The notes under the pieces are model-generated. The model ran no database searches. It had not been told where the DNA came from and worked only from the letters and a program-made list of their open reading frames with translations. Of a stretch of 64,000 bases of DNA, positions 6,705 to 17,391 are shown in pieces (the stretch's first letter is position 1; every line of letters begins with the position of its first letter). The stretch is from contig JAJLRJ010000005.1 of NCBI GenBank assembly GCA_024195265.1, positions 31,209,252-31,273,251 of the forward strand, written 5' to 3'. The stretch is from Dendrophyllia cribrosa (Eukaryota; Cnidaria; Anthozoa; Scleractinia; Dendrophylliidae). The position numbers were made by a program, and so were the translations under genes.

Positions 6705-6917
6705 ATGGTGAAACAATCAAGGGGAAGACCTAAAAAATATATGACCGATGAAGAAAAACGTATTATGGGACGTCTTTATTGTAAGAAGTTTAATGACAAC
6801 CCAGATAATAAATATCATTGCATTGAATGTAATAAATATTTTCATCCTGCAAGTAAATATAAACACAATAAAACTATGGTGCATAAATCGAATGCACAAA
6901 AATACAACAACGAATAA
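6705..6917 (+). CDS. AT-hook / C2H2-like zinc-finger protein 2
   Basis: The 70-residue product contains SRGRPKKY (AT-hook, residues 5-12) and one C2H2-like finger, YHCIECNKYFHPASKYKHNKTMVHK. It shares its plan with the preceding gene (AT-hook, basic linker, one finger) and has a duplicated upstream region, so it is a local paralogue. It is likely a small DNA-binding protein of the element. The ATG at 6705 follows ATATATAGTA, the same leader style as gene 1. Confidence 0.6.
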   Translation: MVKQSRGRPKKYMTDEEKRIMGRLYCKKFNDNPDNKYHCIECNKYFHPASKYKHNKTMVHKSNAQKYNNE

Positions 6918-7000
6918 CGCAAGGCGATCATAAAAAGATAATCATATATGACAAATCATATATAACTATCTCAAATTATTTCCAAAATGATGCCAAAAAT

Positions 7001-7025
7001 AAACGCACTCTAAAAGGTACTTAAA
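7001..7025 (+). promoter_or_regulatory. AAACGCACT...TTAAA box, copy 3 (before the polymerase)
   Basis: AAACGCACTCTAAAAGGTAC with TTAAA following lies 56 bp before the polymerase ATG at 7057, with a TATATATATAG tract in between. Confidence 0.6.
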
Positions 7026-7056
7026 GAAATATTATATAATTATATATATATAGATA

Positions 7057-10000
7057 ATGGAAACATCAGACTTAACAAAATTGAGTAAGTCTCAACTAAT
7101 CCAAATGATATTAAAACTACAGAATGCTAAACCAGCTCCTAAAATTACAATAGTGGATAACAAAAAACAACGTAGGAGACCAATTCCTACACCAAGAAAA
7201 AGTGTTAAACAGATGGTGAATGAGTATGAAGACCATATTATTTTACCGCCGATTGAGTTCAGAGACGACTATAAACCAGTTCCAGCACCTAGAACTAAAA
7301 AGTCAGTTGCAGAAAAACCAGTTCCTACTCCAAGAACTAAAATAGAGCAAACAGACAAAGCTCTAAAAGGTTATACTAAATCCTACGAAATAAGTATTAA
7401 AAATAACAAAGACCCGCTGGTGCAACTGCAAAACACAAGAAAGGCTATTGAATATCATATTATAAGTACACTAAAATCCATGAAAGGACTGAAATTTGTT
7501 GAAACACTCAAGGTAATATTTACCAAAATATCAAATGGAGAAACAGTGTATAAAACTGCCTATTTCAACAGTCTAGTTCAAACAATCATAAACAACCTAG
7601 AGATCGCTGAATCACTACAAGTGTCAAAGCAAAACATATTAAACAAGATTGCAGTTTGGATTTCAGAGGGATCTGGTTGGACTGTTCAATCAGTGGAAAA
7701 TCATTATCTTAATGTTGTAAAATATCAACCAATGAGAGGCTCTTCATATATTAAACTACCCCAAGAACTCAGAAACAGTGCGAAAGGATTGATCAACATA
7801 AAAAATGAGGATAATGAATGCTTTAGGTGGTGTCACATCAGACATCTAAATCCTCAAGACAAAGACCCACAGAGAATTAAAAAAGTTGACAAACCATTCA
7901 TTGAAAATTCAAATTATTCGGGGATTGAATTCCCAGTCACCATCAAACAGTACAACAAGATTGAAAAACAAAATAAGATCAACATCAATGTTTTCGGTTA
8001 TGAAGACAAACAACCATACCCAATTTATGTATCAAAAGAAAAATATGAAGACCGCATGAATCTTCTTCTGATAACAGAAAATGAAAACAAGCACTATGTC
8101 TTGATTAAAGATTTCAACAAGTTAATGTACAATCAGACCAAACACAAAGAAAGAAAACATTTCTGCATGTATTGTCTTCAATGCTTCAGCTCTGAAAGAG
8201 TATTAACTAATCATAAAGAAAACTGCATGCAAGTGAATGGCGTACAAGCAATAAAAATGCCTGACAAAGATAATAATATACTAAAATTCAACAATGTCCA
8301 TAAACAACTACCAGTACCATTTGTTATTTATGCAGATTTTGAGGCTATTACTGAGAAAATGCATGGTTGTCAACCCGATAATGATAAATCATACACAGAG
8401 GCTTATCAGAAGCATACAGACTGTAGTTATGGTTATAAGGTAGTTTGTTGCTATGATGATAAATACACTAAACCAGAGCAAATATATAGGGGCGAAAAAG
8501 CCGTTTACAAATTTATGGAAGCTATGCTGGGGGAAGTTAAATATTGTAAGAAGGTAATGAAAAAAGAATTCAATAAACCATTAAGAATGACAAAAGATGA
8601 TGAAGAAGAATTTCAAAAAGCTAAAGAATGCCATATATGTGATATAAAATATACTGACAAAGACATTCGAGTTAGAGATCATTGTCATATAACTGGTAAA
8701 TACAGAGGCTCTGCTCACCAAGAATGTAATCTGAAACTAAGAGTAAATCCAGCAGAGATAAAAATTCCTGTTATATTCCATAATCTAAGAGGTTATGACA
8801 GCCATTTTATAATGCAAGAAATTGGTGAAATAGTCAAGAAGTATACATACAAAAATAAGAAAGGAGAAGAGAAACAGATGAATATAAATGCTATACCAAA
8901 CAACATGGAAAAGTATATGGCTTTCATGCTTGGTAATCATCTTACCTTCATTGATAGTTTCCAGTTTATGAGCTCTAGTTTAGAAAAACTGGTAAGCAAT
9001 CTACCAAAAGAATCATTAAAATATACCTCTCAACAATTCAAAGGTGAAAAGCTTAATTTAATGTCACAAAAAGGAGTCTATCCATACGACTTCATGGACA
9101 GTTTTGATAAATCCAATAAAAAACTACCACTAAAAGAAGAATTTTACAGCATATTAAATGATAAATATATATCAGATGAAGACTATAAGCATGCTCAAAC
9201 TGTTTGGGAAACATTCATGCTTAAAAATATGGGTGAGTACCATGATTTATATCTTAAATCTGACATCCTTCTGTTAGCTGATGTGTTTGAAAACTTTAGA
9301 AAGACCTGTCTGCAATACTACAAATTAGACCCATGCCATTATTTTACATCTCCAGGCTTATCTTGGGATGCTATGCTAAAAATGACTAATATTAAATTAG
9401 AACTAATGACTGATATTGACATGTTTCAATTCATTGAAAAGGGGATGAGAGGTGGTATTTCTTATATAGCTAATAGATATGGAAAAGCAAATAATAAATA
9501 CATGAAATCATACAATGAGAAGGCGCCCTCAAAGTATATTATGTATCTTGATGCAATCTCTATGGTTGGGCTATGTCACAATACCTACCAACCGGCGGTT
9601 TCAAATGGATGACAGAAAATCAGATTAATAAGTTAGACTTAGCTAAATATAAAGAAGATAGCAATAAAGGTTTAATACTAGAAGTTGACTTGGAATATCC
9701 TGAAGAATTGCACAACCTTCATAATGACTACCCATTAGGACCAGAGAAGGTTAAAGTGACTAGCAATATGTTGTCTGGGTATTGCCAAAAAATAGCTACC
9801 AAATATAATATATCAACAGGCCTTGTACAAAAACTGATTCCAACTTTAAGAAACAAAGAAAAGTATGTTCTTCATTACAGAAATCTACAATTATACACTG
9901 ATCTCGGTTTGAAAATAACGAAAGTTTATAGAGTACTGGAGTTCAATCAGTCCGCATGGTTGAAGCAATATATTGATTTCAACACTCAGAAAAGAACTAA

Positions 10001-10806
10001 TGCCAAAAATGCTTTTGAGAAAGATTTCTTCAAACTTATGAATAATTCAGTATTTGGAAAAACAATGGAAAATATCAGAAAGAGAATAGATGTTAGATTA
10101 GTAACTGATGAGAAGAAACTATTAAAAATGACTGCTAAACCTACATATGTAAGTAGTAAAATCTTCAATGAAAACCTTGTAGCCGTTCATAAGATCAAAG
10201 AAACACTAACCATTAACAGGCCGGCATATGTGGGTATGTGTATCCTAGATCTTAGTAAGACATTAATGTATGATTTTCATTATAACTACATCAAAAAGAA
10301 GTATAATAAGGCTAGACTTCTATTTACTGATACAGATAGTTTAACTTATGAAATCAAAGCCGAAGATGTCTACTCAGACTTCTGGAATGATAAACATTTG
10401 TTTGATAACAGCGACTACCCTGAAAGCTCATTATATTTCGATAAAACCAATAAAAAAGTAATTGGTAAATTCAAAGATGAGGCTGCAGGAATTCCTATTT
10501 GCGAATTTGTTGGCCTACGATCAAAAATGTATAGCTATATAAAAGACAACCAATCAGGAGGTAAGACTGCTAAAGGGATTAAAAAGAATATTATCAAAAA
10601 TAATATCAAACATGAAAACTATAAAAATACGCTATTTGAAAAAAAAACAGATGCATCATAGAATGAAAACAATCAGAAGTCAAAAACATCAATTAGGAAG
10701 TTATGAAATCAATAAAGTATCACTCAGTTGTTTTGATGACAAAAGATATCTACAAGAAGACGGAATCAACAGTTATGCATATGGCCATTATGCGATCATT
10801 AATTAA
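7057..10806 (+). pseudogene. Protein-primed type B DNA polymerase, broken by two frameshifts
   Basis: The coding region runs in three frames: 7057-9612, 9573-10661 and 10612-10806. Recognisable in order are Pro-rich PTPR repeats (7160-7345), a C2H2-like finger (FCMYCLQCF, about 8162), and ExoI DFEAIT (about 8335). Then come an inserted endonuclease-VII-like HNH motif (CHIC...DHCHITGKYRG, 8629-8710), ExoII FHNLRGYDSHF (about 8775) and ExoIII YLKSDILLLADVF (about 9250). Motif B NNSVFGKTMEN (about 10040) and motif C DTDS (10329-10340) follow. The first break is a short deletion inside polymerase motif A near 9555-9565. The second is in a 9-A run near 10639-10647. The enzyme would have copied the linear genome from a protein primer. 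This copy cannot be active. Confidence 0.85.
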
Positions 10807-10879
10807 ATCCAATGAGACTATGTTAAGGTATTACCAGAAGAAAACATATAGTAGTTCAAAATATATAAATTCCATAAGT

Positions 10880-11131
10880 TAGAAACCATTATCTATATTC
10901 CAGAAATACGAGCTCAAATTCCATGGAAACCATTATATGGAAACCATTATGTATATTCCAGAAATACGAGATCAAAAATACGAGCTCAAAAATACGAACT
11001 CAAATTATATAGAAACCATTATATGGAAACCATAACCTATATTCCAGAAATGCGAGATCAAAAATACGAGCTCAAATTATGTAGAAACCATTATATGGAA
11101 ACCATTATATGGCAACCATTATATGGAAAGT
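10880..11131 (+). repeat. Degenerate tandem repeats at the right side of the Polinton-like element
   Basis: About four imperfect units built from GAAACCATTATATGG, TATATTCCAGAAATACGAG and CTCAAATTATAT. The array directly follows the polymerase and may mark the terminal region of the element. I could not identify a terminal inverted repeat because the left end is outside the window. Confidence 0.6.
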
Positions 11132-11213
11132 AGTATTTGAGTTGGGTTTGGTAACAGTGCATTTTTGCAAAAAATGCTCCGGTACCCCCAACTCCTATAC
11201 TACTAAGGAAAAA

Positions 11214-11381
11214 GGGTACAAGAAAATTCTACCTTTTGTCACACAATATCACCCAGCGGTGTCCAATTTAAAGAAAATCCTTATGGATAAATGGCATTTA
11301 ATACAGAACCAACCGTTGCTGAGGGAGATATATAAAGAGCCTCCCATTATCTCCTATAAAAGGGGTAAATTGTATCGTTAG
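11214..11381 (+). mobile_element. Penelope-like element reverse-transcriptase C-terminal scrap
   Basis: The frame reads PFVTQYHPAVSNLKKIL and then PLLREIYKEPPIISYKRGK. This resembles the segment just after the reverse transcriptase domain of Penelope-like elements. It is 5' and 3' truncated. It lies between the Polinton right side and the DIRS element. Confidence 0.55.
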
Positions 11382-11589
11382 AGTGAAACTCTAAAGGCGA
11401 GAATATCACATTAGCGAACAGCGGGAGTCGTGCAGGCCTGTCGCTACTTTGTAACTATCGCTGCAGACGAGGAAGAAACTGACGAGAGGCCTGCCACAAT
11501 ACGCTCAGGACAAGCCATTACTAGGAGATCCGAAATTGACTTTTCATTCTTTTAATTTGTCAAAAGCAGCCTTCTGTGCATTTGTTAAT

Positions 11590-11687
11590 ATTCATAGTTC
11601 ATTAGCATTCCTGTGACGTCACTTAGCATTATATAAACCAAGCAGAATTAATTAGGAGTGTCAGTTGCTGCGAACGTTGCTCAAAGT
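11590..11687 (+). repeat. DIRS split direct repeat A1
   Basis: A 98-bp stretch (ATTCATAGTTCATTAGCATT...) repeated at 17221-17318 with one visible C/T difference. It contains TGACGTCA and TATATAA, plausible promoter elements for the retrotransposon. Confidence 0.8.
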
Positions 11688-11709
11688 CAGAGCGAAGCAC
11701 AATTTTCCA

Positions 11710-12975
11710 ATGCCGCTCCCGACCGTCGATGGCCAGCAAAGGGACTCGGTTGTTGCTGCCTTACAGCCGGGTCAGGCAGCTCAAACTCCAGCTCAAATTC
11801 CAATTTCTGCGTCTTCACCTGTTTCTGCGCCAGCCGCGGCTGTTGGGAACGCTTTACCGCCGTCAGAGCATACCACGCCGGCAACAGTTGCAGCCAGTTC
11901 TTCGCAGGAACCGGGGAAAGAATCTTTAGAGGTAACTTTGTTGTTGCATTATTCGCGCGCCCGAGCGTTCGTCATTTCGAGTTCTTTTTTCGCTTCATTG
12001 TTTTACGTTTTATGCTCAAGGACGCTTGTGTTTTGTCGGTGACGTGGTATCGTTCTCGTGGTTCGCCTATTGCTCATACACAGCATTCGTCTTATTTTAT
12101 TTTACCTTTTATTTTATTTTTATTTGTCTGGTTTTTGCACGTTTTCATATCAGGTTAATTTGTTATGCAGATTAGCGGGGCCTGATTCCGTGTTGGTCCC
12201 AAGGGGCTTGGCCGGTATTTAATGTTGTTCTTTTGTCGAGTCCCTGGGGTCCCGGGCAGTTTAGATAGCAAAATCTGCACATTAAGACTGCAAAGATCGC
12301 CAATCTTCGGGAAAGGATCGTGTAGGGCCTGGCATATAAAATAAATAGACTGCGAAGGATCCAATAGCGAGATTGGATCGAGAAGGGTCTGGTGGTTAGA
12401 CATAGACCGAGAAGGACCCAATAAACGGGATTGGGTCGAGAAGGGTCTAGTGGACAAATGAAGACCGAGAGGGATCCAATAGCGGGATTGGATCGAGAAG
12501 GGTCTAGTGAATAAGATATAGATCGTGAAGGATCCAATAAACGGGGTTGGATCGAGAAGGGTCTAGCGGATATATAGACCGTGAAGAATCCCATTAACGG
12601 CGGGGATCGCGAAGGGTCTAGCGAATGGAATATAGACTGTCAAGGATCCGATAAAACAGGATTGGATCGAGAAGGGTCTGGTGAATATGATATAGTCCGT
12701 TATGGATCCAATGAACGGGAATGGATCGAGAAGGGTCTGGTGATTTAAATATTGACCAAAAAAAAAAAAGGAGAAGGAGAAGGAGAATTTCATTTCTTTT
12801 CGCAATTTTCTATTTTCTTTAGCTGGCCAAACTTCTAAAGGAAGTGGAGACCTTACGTAAGTCTGCCGATGTTTCTAGTGTTGTTACGGCCGTGTCGGCG
12901 CTGCAGACCCTATTGGCCAAACCGTCCGAGTTGTTCGATCCCTATACGGCGATGGCAGCCTCGCCCCCCGACTAG
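11710..12975 (+). CDS. DIRS first ORF (gag-like), two exons around an intron
   Basis: Exon 1 runs from the first in-frame ATG (11710) to GAG at 11929-11931 and is followed by GTAACT. Exon 2 starts at 12823 after TATTTTCTTTAG and ends at TAG 12973-12975. Both exons are in phase 0, so the frame is continuous. The product is rich in Pro/Ala/Ser/Gln in exon 1 and has a Leu-rich helix in exon 2 (LAKLLKEVETLRKSADVSS). It has no zinc knuckle. Position before the reverse transcriptase suggests a Gag-like nucleoprotein. Open sequence also extends upstream of the ATG in frame from 11665. Splicing is inferred from the sites and the preserved frame. Confidence 0.5.
11932..12822 (+). other. Putative 891-bp intron inside the DIRS gag-like ORF
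   Basis: It is bounded by G|GTAACT and a pyrimidine-rich TTTTCTTTAG|C. It carries the palindromic minisatellite at 12298-12752. Removing it joins two phase-0 coding segments. Confidence 0.5.
12298..12752 (+). repeat. Minisatellite, about seven units of 57-60 bp, each with a GATCCAAT/ATTGGATC palindrome
   Basis: GAGAAGGGTCT or close variants recurs at about 12379, 12437, 12496, 12556, 12612, 12668 and 12728. Most units contain GATCCAATA..GATTGGATC, which can fold as a hairpin. Units differ by point changes and small indels. Confidence 0.85.
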
Positions 12976-13417
12976 GTGTTGGTCCTGTGGCCAGACAGGC
13001 CATTATGCTCGTGGATGCCCGAACAGACGCTTCTAGAACTAGAGTTATTGTATAGCTACATGCTATTGGTTAAATGACCGTGTTAGCAAAACAAAGGATT
13101 GCCTCAGATTGTAATTGTTTGGTTATTTTGTCTCATAGAATCTTTTTCTGTCCCAGTTCGGTTTCTCTAGACTGACTTAAGTGACGGGAATTGACTCCAC
13201 AAGCGCTTTGCCTTGTATGGCATGCCCTTGAGCTCGCTTTAGCGGGCTATGGCTGTCATTTTCCCTGGGCTTAATTCTGTCTCCCTCGTTGGTCTTACCC
13301 TCGGTTTTTTCTCATTTGTTATAGGGGAACTCTCCCGACCCTGGACAAATATGTGAGAGCTTCTCGCCCCTAGAGGCGGAATTTCGAGCGCGTAGCCGAA
13401 GAACTACGTGGGTAACG

Positions 13418-15571
13418 TTGTCGGGAGACGTAATCCCAGGGGAAATGCCAGTGATCGTACAAGGAGATATTATAGCTGAAGTAAACAGGATCATATCTGG
13501 GGACTCCGGAGATATTCAGAACCTCCTATTCAGGGATCCTTCGAGTTTCAAGGCGGGGGCTTTACATAATCATCTCCCTTTATGGGATGCGATATTAACT
13601 GGAAACTCGGATAAAGCGCGCATTATTGGATGGCTAGCCAATGGTGTCGATATTAGATCTTTTATGAGGCCGTTTAAAGGGTGTTTTAAAGGTGTCATGT
13701 TCGATTCTCCAATGCCACCACGTAAGGTTTTCAAGAACCATCCAGTGTGTAAGCAGTTCGCGGAATTTATAACGCAGTCCTTACTGCAGCGGATATCTAC
13801 CGGCGCGGTACGTGTGTGGGGTGAAGTGGCTAAAGTGACACCCCCCTGGCTTGTTCTCCCCCTTACAGTTGAGCCGAACAAGCCTAGGCTATGTGTGGAC
13901 GCAAGATTTTTAAACCTCTGGATAAAGGACACACCCTTTTCCCTCGAAACACTTGCCTTGGTTCCCCGATTTGCCTATCAGAACAGCCATTTTTCTAAAA
14001 TAGACGACAAATCGGGATACGACCATATATTACTATCTGCTGACTCGCAACAGTTTTTTGGTGTGGAATGGAGGGGTTGGTACCTAGTTGCAGCCACTCT
14101 TCCCTTTGGTTGGAAAAACTCTCCGTTTGTCTATCAGACGGTGGGTCTGGGCCCTACTAGCTATTTCCGGAGCCTGGGAATCACCGGATCCCTGTATATT
14201 GATGACAGGCTAGTTGGAGAGATCTTTGCCCTGGAAGGTCATTGGTCTCGACCGATTAAGTTGAGGGGCCACGAATACAGTCATCAAGCAGCGTTAGCAG
14301 CTCTCTATGTGGTCTGCACAGTTTTAATCAACCTGGGATATTTTCTGGGTCTAAGCAAATGCATCTTGTCCCCCTCGACGCGCTTAACCTTCTTGGGAAT
14401 GGTCATTGATACAAGCAGTTTGGCGTTCCTGGTGCCAAAGGAAAAGAGAATCAAGTTTGCTGAGCTACGCGAGTCTGTTCTGTCCAGAGTATCTACTATT
14501 CCGCTCAAGTCAATCCAGAAATTAATGGGAAAATGCATATCCTTTTCCCTGGCGTTCCCTGGCGCTAAGTTTTATTTCAGGGAATTGGGTGCAGCCATTG
14601 GCCAGGCTTCTAGAGGTGGAGAAGTCACCCTTTCACCACCGCTAAGGGAAGAGATTGAGTTTTGGCGGTTCCTTGATGACTGGCAGGAAGTTATTCCTTG
14701 GATCCATGAACGCCATGAGTCCATGTCTCTGTCAACTGATGCCTCGGCTTTTCGTTGGGCAGCCATCTTTCATCATCATCCAACTGACTCTAGTGTCGGT
14801 GACTACTGGGAGAACGACTTGATGAACGAACATATCAACGTTAAGGAAATGCATGCGGTTCTCAAAGCTCTGGAATGCCTCCCTCCCAGTGTTAGAGACT
14901 GTAGGGTGGACATACAAGTCGACAATCAGGCTACGATTAACGCTTGGCAAGGTCGCGGGCCCAGGTCCTTAAAACTTAACGAAGTAGCTCGCCTCATCTT
15001 CCATACTGTCACAAGGCGGAACCTGGCGCTCTCCATGTCTTATGTTCCTTCTGGTGTGAACCCAGCCGATTATTTTTCTCGCCGTCTGTCGGATTCGGAT
15101 GCCATGCTATCTCCACGGTGCTGGGACATTGTGCAGACTGTCTTTGGTGGATCGAAGGGGCACACAATGGATCTTATGGCGCTCGACTCGAATGCCCAGC
15201 ACGATCGCGCAGGTATTCGCTTACCCCACTTTACGCCTTTCCCCACCCCAGGGTCGGCGGGTGTAAACGTTTTTAGCCAGGATTTGTCATCTTGTGATGG
15301 TATGATCACAAACGCCTACGCCTTCCCGCCATTCGTATTGATTGGTCCTCTCCTGCGTTTCCTACGTTCTCAGCGTGCAACAGTCACTCTGGTGGTGCCG
15401 GAACCCTCTCCTCTCCCTCCTTGGTGGCCAATGATCAATGCCATGGGCAGAAGAAGAGTACTCATTGCGCCCCTGGGTTGTACAGATGCGGTTCTTTTCC
15501 CGTCCAAGACTGGTTTTGTGCCAAAGGCAGTTAATTATCCTCTCTGGGCTTTCCGGGTGGGAGAGCTTTGA
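13418..15571 (+). CDS. DIRS reverse transcriptase / RNase H
   Basis: The frame encodes about 717 residues and is unbroken. The reverse transcriptase has LVLPLTVEPNKPRLCVDARFLN early and the catalytic YIDD at 14195-14206. The DIRS-type RNase H follows, with LSTDASAFRWA, an E in NVKEMHAVLKAL, QVDNQATINAW and VPSGVNPADYFSR supplying the acidic residues. A C-terminal segment with AYAFPPFVLIGPLLRFLRSQ resembles the conserved tail in this order, and I see no clear methyltransferase motif. The frame begins at a TTG, and the first ATG is at 13445. Expression may need splicing or reinitiation from the upstream ORF. It copies the element RNA for circular-DNA insertion. Confidence 0.85.
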   Translation: MSGDVIPGEMPVIVQGDIIAEVNRIISGDSGDIQNLLFRDPSSFKAGALHNHLPLWDAILTGNSDKARIIGWLANGVDIRSFMRPFKGCFKGVMFDSPMPPRKVFKNHPVCKQFAEFITQSLLQRISTGAVRVWGEVAKVTPPWLVLPLTVEPNKPRLCVDARFLNLWIKDTPFSLETLALVPRFAYQNSHFSKIDDKSGYDHILLSADSQQFFGVEWRGWYLVAATLPFGWKNSPFVYQTVGLGPTSYFRSLGITGSLYIDDRLVGEIFALEGHWSRPIKLRGHEYSHQAALAALYVVCTVLINLGYFLGLSKCILSPSTRLTFLGMVIDTSSLAFLVPKEKRIKFAELRESVLSRVSTIPLKSIQKLMGKCISFSLAFPGAKFYFRELGAAIGQASRGGEVTLSPPLREEIEFWRFLDDWQEVIPWIHERHESMSLSTDASAFRWAAIFHHHPTDSSVGDYWENDLMNEHINVKEMHAVLKALECLPPSVRDCRVDIQVDNQATINAWQGRGPRSLKLNEVARLIFHTVTRRNLALSMSYVPSGVNPADYFSRRLSDSDAMLSPRCWDIVQTVFGGSKGHTMDLMALDSNAQHDRAGIRLPHFTPFPTPGSAGVNVFSQDLSSCDGMITNAYAFPPFVLIGPLLRFLRSQRATVTLVVPEPSPLPPWWPMINAMGRRRVLIAPLGCTDAVLFPSKTGFVPKAVNYPLWAFRVGEL

Positions 15572-15612
15572 CTGCTAGGTTATGACTTCCCTCGTTTATT
15601 ATCTCCTTTTAG

Positions 15613-16942
15613 CCCCTTCCGCTGGTGCCAAAGATCTTTGTGGCTTCCGTGGCATGCCCGTCTTGTTCCTATTCGAATGACAAAGACTTTCGATTTTGCC
15701 AGAGATGTGGTTACAAACGTCGGGAGCTCACGCCCCACCGTGAAACCATGGGAACTTCTGGGTCTCCTGTCGATATGGACGCCATTAAAAGACGACGGCA
15801 AGCTTTATTGGTGAAAACGGAATCCACTCCTTATTCGAAACAAAGGTCGTCTTTAGAAAAAGAAATGCTGCAATTTCTTGCACAAGCTACGCCGGTAAGA
15901 GACATTACGACTGCTACTCCTGATGATGTTGTTAATTTCCTCATTTGGAAAGACAGGACTGGGAAAACTGTGGTACACGCTGACACTTGTGTTTATGCTG
16001 GTCTCAAATCCAAAGGAGGTTGCCAGTGCCCGAAGCGCCTAGCTTTTGGTACAGTGGACTCGCTGATCGGGAAGCTTAGATCCATATTCTCCGAGTGGGG
16101 TAGAACTCTCGATGATATCGCATTCCCGGGTTATGGTAACCCGGCGGCCTCTCGGAAAGTTAAGTCCTACCTAACGGCGGTACGAGAAGAGCAACTTCAG
16201 GCCGGAATAGTTCCCTCTCAGGCAGAGCCTCTGTTTTTACTTGGCAGCTCTTGCACAAGAGATTTTAAGACGGTTGAAGGACACCAATACGTCCCCAATT
16301 CAGCTTTATGTTTGCGCTAGAGACCAAGCTTTCTTCAAGACTCAGTTTTTCGCGGGCGACAGGGCCGGTGATTTAAGTCGAACGAAAACTAGAGAACTTC
16401 TCTATTTTCCTGGGAAAGATGGTATCTTGTTTAACCACACGCTTACAAAGTCCTTACGGGGTGGTACCGTTAATATGTTTGCCCTCAAGCGCTATAAGGA
16501 TCCAGCGTTATGCCCGATTACCGGAATTGAAACTTATATAAAACTGTGTGACTTGCTCCATGTTCCTATCAGACAAGGTTTTCTCTTTAGAGCAACGAAT
16601 AGAACTGGTGATGTTACAGATCAGTCGTTCGACTCTGCGGCGGCTCAGGCCCGTTTGTCTTTCTATGCCCAACAACTCCCTGGGACTTTTAGCAACCGGC
16701 GGGTGACTCTGCATGGCATGCGCAGTGGTTGTGCTGTTTCCCTTGCGCTAGCAGGTGTACCATTAGAGTCTATTATGGCCCATGTTGGCTGGAAGACCGC
16801 GGAAACTGCGAAACATTATCTTAAGATGAACCAAGTGATGGCTCCGGGAGGAATAAGCGATATTTTGGCTTGCCTCGCTTTGGACTTAAGTGAGGCTTAC
16901 CAGAAACAAAACTCTTTAACACATTTCACCCAGGCGTTCTAA
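15613..16942 (+). pseudogene. DIRS tyrosine recombinase, frameshifted
   Basis: Two overlapping frames (15625-16320 and 16241-16942) encode one recombinase. The first has a Cys-x2-Cys...Cys-x2-Cys zinc-ribbon-like motif (CPSCSYSN...FCQRCGYKR) and an SAM-like core-binding part. The second has the catalytic domain: Arg in GDRAGDLSRTK, HxxR in LHGMRSGCA, HVGW and the nucleophile Tyr in AKHYLKM (codon 16817-16819). The frame is lost near 16230-16245. A pyrimidine-rich TTTTAG at about 15612 could be an acceptor, since no ATG starts the first frame. The enzyme would integrate the circular DNA. Confidence 0.8.
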
Positions 16943-17162
16943 ACTATTATTAAAACCTGAGCTTCATGTTGCGAAATTCATTTAAATCTGTGTGTAAACT
17001 CTAGTGGTAGGGTTTAGGTATATCAAGAATAAAGATCTATTAGTAATGAGATAGAGGGATTGGCTATTCGGATAGGGTATGGATACGTGGAAGGAATGAG
17101 GTATGGGAGGTATATGAGGATGTGGGGATGCTTATTAACGGCACATCCGGTGAAGAAGCGCT

Positions 17163-17226
17163 GTCAGGGGTCACTACCCAATACTTAATGCTAATGAGTA
17201 AGCAGGGAGGATAATGTACTATTCAT
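17163..17226 (+). repeat. DIRS split direct repeat B1
   Basis: A 64-bp stretch (GTCAGGGGTCACTACCCAAT...) identical by eye to 17392-17455. It overlaps the start of A2 by six bases. Confidence 0.8.
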
Positions 17227-17318
17227 AGTTTATTAGCATTCCTGTGACGTCACTTAGCATTATATAAACCAAGCAGAATTAATTAGGAGTGTCAGTTGCT
17301 GCGAACGTTGCTCAAAGT
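17221..17318 (+). repeat. DIRS split direct repeat A2
   Basis: 98 bp matching 11590-11687 with one visible difference. Confidence 0.8.
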
Positions 17319-17391
17319 GAACGAAGCACCCCACCCACCACTCCCCCCTGCTGCTCTTAGCTCTTATGGCATACCCTTTCGAGTTTTGCTC

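Larger units (their letters stand above)
1..11131 (+). mobile_element. Polinton/Maverick or adintovirus-like element, left end outside window
   Basis: The combination of capsid, penton, adenain-like protease, PLA2, integrase and protein-primed polymerase genes, all on one strand, defines this class. The packaging ATPase expected in the class is not seen and is probably to the left. The right limit is set by the tandem repeats before unrelated Penelope-like and DIRS sequence. It is an integrated copy with a dead polymerase. Confidence 0.75.

Noticed and set aside
7057..9612. Two separate functional polymerase subunits
   Set aside because: The two large frames meet inside catalytic motif A, so the split is a mutation and not a gene boundary.
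12172..12594. Pro/Ser/Arg-rich open frames on the - strand
   Set aside because: They are translations of the 57-60-bp minisatellite.
12298..12752. CRISPR-like array of repeats
   Set aside because: Units are head-to-tail diverged minisatellite repeats without constant repeats and unique spacers, in an animal retrotransposon.
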